Of a stretch of 64,000 bases of DNA, positions 59,552 to 64,000 are shown in pieces. This DNA comes from Dendrocalamus latiflorus (lineage: Eukaryota > Streptophyta > Magnoliopsida > Poales > Poaceae), in the NCBI GenBank assembly GCA_017311315.1, contig CM029654.1:9173448-9237447 (forward strand), given 5' to 3'. Position 1 is the stretch's first letter, and every line of letters begins with the position of its first letter. Below the pieces are notes generated by a model that saw only the letters and a program-made list of their open reading frames with translations, was not told the DNA's origin and searched no databases. The translations under genes and the position numbers were made by a program.

Positions 59552-60230
59552 TGTAACATCTTAAGGTCTAAACTAGCTTAGACTTAACCTTATTCTAGAT
59601 AGGTCACGTACACGTAGTAACCCATTTACACTTTCGTCCTCGCTTTGTGCAAAACGGTTAACCGGAGTTTACCATTGGAAGCCCTAAACTTATATATTAA
59701 TGCTTCTTAAGCTAAACTAATAAGGTGGAACTAATCCACACCCTCATCTAATTCTACAGGGGCCGATGTGTCACATACACCCTCTCAAAGGACCCGACGT
59801 CCTAAATGATCAGGATCTCCCCCCTCTTGGCACATGTCTGTGTATTCAGTGCAGCATATATGCCCTATCGTGTGTCCACTTCGGGCCTATACGCGCCATA
59901 CGCCATATGCCTGCGCCCCTGACCCGCATGCGCTCATGTAACCGCGAGGGTCGACTCTGATACCCATTTGTAGCGTCCTAGGATCCAAACCGGTTTAGGT
60001 CTAATCTCATTTTAGATAGGTCACACGCACGTAAGAATCCGCTTGCACTTTCATCCTCGTTTCACACAAAACGGTTAACCGGAGTTTGCTACCATTGGAA
60101 ACCTTAGTCTTATATGTTAATGCTTCTCAATCTAAACTAGTAAGGTGGGACTAACCTTATATACACACATATATGAAATATCATAAGCCTAATTCTACAG
60201 GGGACGAGGGACGAGGAACGAGGTGTCACA
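59552..60230 (-). mobile_element. TRIM-type miniature LTR retrotransposon, 679 bp, TSD CTTAA
   Basis: Two direct terminal repeats (59552-59775, 224 bp; 59969-60230, 262 bp), each TGTA...TGTCACA on +, flank a 193 bp core without coding capacity. CTTAA is exactly repeated at 59547-59551 and 60231-60235. A Met-initiator-like primer site (TGGGTATCAGAG on the - strand, 59955-59966) lies next to the right repeat, and GAGAGGGTGTA on the - strand next to the left repeat is a polypurine tract, so the element reads on the - strand. The repeats are clearly diverged (indels near 60155 and 60205), so the copy is old. Confidence 0.88.
59955..59966 (-). other. TRIM primer-binding site, initiator tRNA-Met-like
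   Basis: TGGGTATCAGAG on the - strand, two bases from the LTR at 59969. It has one extra G relative to the common TGGTATCAGAGC. Confidence 0.7.
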
Positions 60231-60235
60231 CTTAA

Positions 60236-60627
60236 AATCTGGCGCTGGGAATACTTCACTGTTTTGTGTTGGGATCAACCGCTCACGTACGAGAATTGGT
60301 TTGGGCCACATCTCAAGTTGGTACGTAAGATGGAACTGCACAGGCAAATCAAGTGATTCCTATTAACCAACAACGTGAGAGAGCTCAAAGGAATCTCCAT
60401 ATATGTGGCCATATGTAAACCCTTCTGGCTTCCGTGAGTCCTTGACCTACGTCTATCTTTTCCACACATGCGGGCTACGGACTAGTACAATAGTGGATGG
60501 ATCTTTAGCTATTCTACTACGAAATTAAACAGAAGGAATAAATGTACCAATCTGCAAACAAACTACACAACAGCGACACGGGGAAATACAAAAGAACATG
60601 GACATAAATCGAGTCAAATATGATTAA
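60236..60627. other. Intergenic, nothing recognised
   Basis: Unique sequence without coding signals; a 64-codon frame at 60275-60469 shows no domain. Confidence 0.35.
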
Positions 60628-61011
60628 GGGCATGTTTGGGAGAGCTCCACCAGCTCCAGATTCACGAAAAACAGCTCCACTCTACGAAATTTTACCCAAA
60701 CGCTCCAACTCCGCGAAATCTGGATCACCAAAATCCTGGATCTGAGGACCAGATCCATGGATTTCATGGAGCTCCTCAAGGGGTGCTCCACCGTGGAGTT
60801 AGGTGGTAATTACCCACCAATGCTACTGGTTACACATCCCATTCCACCAAAAGTGTCCATTCCCACCAAAACCTCAATTTCGTGGATCTGGAGCTGTTGT
60901 ACAAGCCAAACACTCCATGGTGGGATCCCAAATCCACGGTGGAGCTGCTCCATGGTGGAACTGCTGCTTCAGATCCACGTTTTCAGTGGTGGAGCTCTCC
61001 CAAACAGGCCC
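60628..61011. mobile_element. Tourist-type MITE (PIF/Harbinger), TSD TAA
   Basis: The ends are GGGCATGTTTGGGAGAGCTC and its near-complement GAGCTCTCCCAAACAGGCCC, flanked by TAA at 60625-60627 and 61012-61014. It is 384 bp, with an interior of inverted GGAGCTGCTCCA and GATCCA motifs. The frames read through it are not genes. Confidence 0.93.
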
Positions 61012-61137
61012 TAATGGCCATGGAGAAAAGTTATGGCCTTAGTCGCCTGTGATGCGGCCGCAAATTATATGTGTGGCGACCATCATCATCATCATCTGAT
61101 AGCTCCACTGAATCGCCTGTGCAGCCTCATAGGCTGT

Positions 61138-61405
61138 GATCGTTTTGGCTTCAGCTTTTAGCTTTTGGCTTATTTTTTACTATTCATAAATTTCGTCTTT
61201 TTCTGAACTTTTGGCTTTTTTGTTGAGTTTTTTTTTTGCCTTTTTTCTGTATTTGTTTGTATTATATGTAATGGGCTAACATATTTTTTTAATTTTTTTA
61301 ATTTTTTAAATTTAATTATGCTAAATAAGCCTCTGTCAGCTACATTATTTTTTCAGCTAGCTACAGTGCTTTTCAGCCATAAGTCACAAAAAAAAGCCCA
61401 AATGA
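61138..61405. repeat. AT-rich dispersed repeat, copy 4 of 4 (best preserved)
   Basis: It runs from about GATCGTTTTGGCTTCAGC to AAAAAAGCCCAAATGAG, with TACTATTCATAAATTTCGTC and CAGCTAGCTACAGTGC inside. The (T)n-rich ends suggest a non-autonomous DNA element with short ends. Confidence 0.65.
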
Positions 61406-62336
61406 GCACCACCGCAGCGCCCATGCTGTCCAGATTGTTTGACACAATTACTTGCCTTGTTCCCCTCTTCACGATCGTCGGTTTCCCTCAACTCTCAAAG
61501 ATCACTAATATGCTAAATTACCACTTCTCTAAGGTATAATATAATATATACTCCCAATTGAAGTACCTTTAATTATAAAGAGGTTTTTTCCGGCCGAAGT
61601 TCAAATGCAACTAACTAGCGAAAGCGGTGCTCACTTCTGGTGCGGAGCAGATGAAAGATGACTTCATAAAGGAGTAGCCGGAGAATCGTTTGGATGGATC
61701 AATCAAGCACTACTCTCGCATCTCTCTTGTGTTCCTGTTCCCAGAAATCGCCAGCCGCTAGGCGTCGTCTAGATCTCCAAATTGAATCAAGAAAAGCTCT
61801 GGCCAGACCGGACCAACATGTCGTCGTCCTCCCCTCGCGGCGCACCTGAGGAGCACCGTGCATGTCATGGAGAGCCGCTACTGGTAAAATGGTAAAATGG
61901 CGCTTAGAAGAAATAGCACGGTGAAAGATAGAACCATTGCCTCTCGGTGGGTAAAACTGTAGGAAGCAGAACCGATCAAGAACCAAGTCCAGATAAGTGC
62001 TACAGTACCATGCTACAATACGTAGATAGGTGACTGTTTGGACGGTGTAAACTCGGCAGGATTTTTTATGACAGAGATCAAACTAACAATAATTAAGTGA
62101 TCCATGTACGTTTTTGAGTAAACTACTAGCGACGCATGCTTATCCACGAGCGCCATGGACGCATCATGACGAGTTATGTGCTCCAAGCTTGTTTATTCTC
62201 TGAAGTCCCAACTGTTGTACCTGTTTGTGAGATAAGATCAGAGATAGATTATGTTGATAGGATTGGTTTGTATAGATAAGGCCGACTTGTAATCCTGTCA
62301 CAGTTGTAACAAATGTAATCCCGGTTTTTGGGACTG
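61406..62336. other. Intergenic, no gene recognised
   Basis: Unique sequence with mixed composition. The 95-codon - strand frame at 61699-61986 has no recognisable domain. 62190-62336 has a TGTAATCC-repeated, 3'-end-like character. Confidence 0.35.
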
Positions 62337-64000
62337 TGTAGGACCGAAATGGCGACAGAGGGGGGGTGAATGTCGATCTCTAAAAATTCGTCCCCGCACA
62401 AGTACTTAAAAAGAGTATTATCTCCGATAGCTATAGACAGCTATGAAGAAAGATCAAAGATTAGCGAAGACCAAAAACAAATTAAAACAGAGAGCTAATT
62501 TAGCAAAGAGACAGCAAGAACAAAAGCACCAGAGGCACCCAAATTGAGCTATTTAACTCTACCAACTCACTGCTGCAAAAGCATTGTTGGACACTGAAAA
62601 ATGTACACAGCTGTTCGGATAAAAGAAGTACAGTGAACTGTCTCAACCGAAAGCAGTGAAATGTTGGCACAAAAATTAAGGCTGCAGCTGCCCGAAAATA
62701 AAGCAAGAGATAAAAGCAGCAGCTTACCAAAAGCAACACCTACTGAGAAACAGCTCTGGCCGAAAGCAGCATTAATAACAGAGAGAAACTTTGCTCCCTA
62801 GAGATCAACACCACTGCCGATTGATTCCTTGAGCCAAGCATACGTATTTGCATGGATCATTTAATGCTTGGCCAAGAGTACATGCATGTAATCCATTCTT
62901 TGAGTTGTCGGCCAAGCAAAAAAAATGATTCTTAGCAATCAAAGCCAAACATGAAACCAAGACTTGTCTTTTTCATGACTACAGAGAAGTATTTGGCAGC
63001 AAGAAAATGAGCAAGATGATTTCTCTGTGCTGGCTAAAGACTTCAAGAAAGAGCTAGAAACAGAGATATCAAGGCTGCCAACAAATCACAAAAACAAAGC
63101 ATGCATGCAGTCCATCTTTGCCGAGTACAGAAGTACAGGGCTCCTTGCGGCTAAAGCATTTGCAACATTAAGTTTTTCCCTTGCCGAGAACAATTTGCTC
63201 CAAGAAGCACTTGCTGCTGGACTGCACTCCAACCAACACAAGATTAACTCAAGCAGCACGAAACAGAGAACAACTAGAGATGAAGAACAGAGAAAATGAG
63301 GGCAAGAAAATCAAACCAACTCACACAGAGGAACTAGAAATAGAGAGATACAAACTTCAACGATTTCATTCCAAATCCACAAGAATACAGACGAGTCCCG
63401 ATACGCATGGATATTAGAACTAAAGGAGTGATTACAATCTCTCAATCCATCCTCTCCCTCTCAATCCTCAAGATCACCAAGAGCTACACATGCTTCTTGG
63501 GAGGAACACACACATACACACATGGAGAGACACAAATAAAAACCCTAACTTTTGCACCCACTCTCTCAAATTTCAGCACACCATCTCCCTCTCTATTTAT
63601 ACCCTCCACTAATGGGTTCACCAAGTGCTTTACCCATTTAGCTTTTGCGCTTTACCCACAATCCACTTCCTTTAGTGCAGCTTTGCGTTTTTACCGAAAC
63701 GCCCCTCGCGCACCTTCCAGGAAGCTTCCTCATTCCTTGTCCTGCAAGCCACGCAGTTTCGCCGTCTTCGGCACACCTCGACCGTTCTGACCTCAGCGCC
63801 ACCTGCGCCTAGTCCGGTCCACCGTGCCTCGCCACGACTCCACCTCGAGTCCACGTCGTCTTCGACACATCCCGGCCGTTCTGACCTCAACGCCACCTGC
63901 GCCTAGTCCGGTCCTCCGTGTCTCACCACGACTCCGTCTCGATGTCCTGCAGCCAACACAGACAAGAAACACATCGCATAGCACGGTACAAAACATGTAA
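62337..64000. mobile_element. LTR-like repeat, second copy, running off the window
   Basis: It starts TGTAGGACCGAAATGGCG and shares with the ECD intron insertion a GACAGAGGGGG start, a GCAGCTTTGCGTTTTTACCG block at 63679, a CACCTTCC.GGAAGCTTCC block and ACAAGAAACACATC near the end. The middle differs, lacking the GGTCAGACCGG cluster. No coding sequence is supported. Confidence 0.55.
63766..63950. repeat. Two tandem units of about 94 bp
   Basis: CGTTCTGACCTCA.CGCCACC and the following TGCGCCTAGTCCGGTC-CCGTG stretch occur twice in tandem. The related insertion at 13719-15533 has a single unit at about 15190-15290. Confidence 0.75.

Overview
The window is nuclear DNA from a grass (Poaceae), possibly a panicoid, although the species cannot be named from the sequence alone. 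The evidence is the two host genes (very GC-rich 5' exons that become less GC-rich downstream, GT-AG introns, a plastid transit peptide) and the dense transposon load: Tourist-type, hAT-type and Mutator-type MITEs, a CACTA derivative, a chromodomain Ty3/gypsy element, a TRIM and an RTE LINE. No CRISPR array, rRNA gene or tRNA gene was seen.

Only two host genes can be supported, both on the + strand. The first (10965-17633, five exons, 653 aa) encodes an Ecdysoneless/SGT1-family protein. The second (27767-33015) encodes a plastid D-3-phosphoglycerate dehydrogenase, the entry enzyme of the phosphorylated serine pathway. In this copy the exon that should lie between exon 1 and the exon at 31431 cannot be found, and the flanking exon phases do not match, so the locus looks broken or shortened.

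Layout. 1-1862: 3' part of a gypsy LTR inserted in the BED-finger region of a decayed hAT transposase gene (1863-5160). 6142-8800: decayed Mutator-like (MULE) transposase and a companion reading frame. 9381-10944: two MULE-type MITEs, one carrying a nested hAT MITE, ending 20 bp before the ECD start codon. 10965-17633: ECD gene, with a 1.8 kb LTR-like insertion in intron 2. 18345-24261: intergenic DNA made largely of MITEs and an AT-rich repeat family. 24262-27415: PIF/Harbinger element carrying a Myb-like ORF1 remnant and no transposase. 27680-33310: PGDH promoter, gene and 3' region. 34068-37775: further MITEs, a hAT derivative and a 1.05 kb CACTA derivative. 37836-43400: diverged LTR-like repeat split by a 3.8 kb solo LTR. 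43666-55875: complete 12.2 kb chromovirus with 3.5 kb LTRs, coding on the - strand. 57106-58520: 5'-truncated RTE LINE. 58524-58655: long hairpin. 59552-60230: 679 bp TRIM. 60628-61011: Tourist MITE. 62337-64000: second copy of the LTR-like repeat seen in the ECD intron, running off the window.

The two genes show no sign of working together. The main story is insertion history. Seven insertions have exact target-site duplications that can be read directly (GCCTC, GTAAG, CTTAA, TTCTCCACT, ATCTAAAG, TAA twice), and a CACTA derivative adds a 3 bp ACA. These allow nested order to be read at several places. I found no convincing new multi-gene system. The observations most worth following are the missing PGDH exon, the Mutator-type element fused to the ECD 5' end, and the young chromovirus that already carries four in-frame stops.
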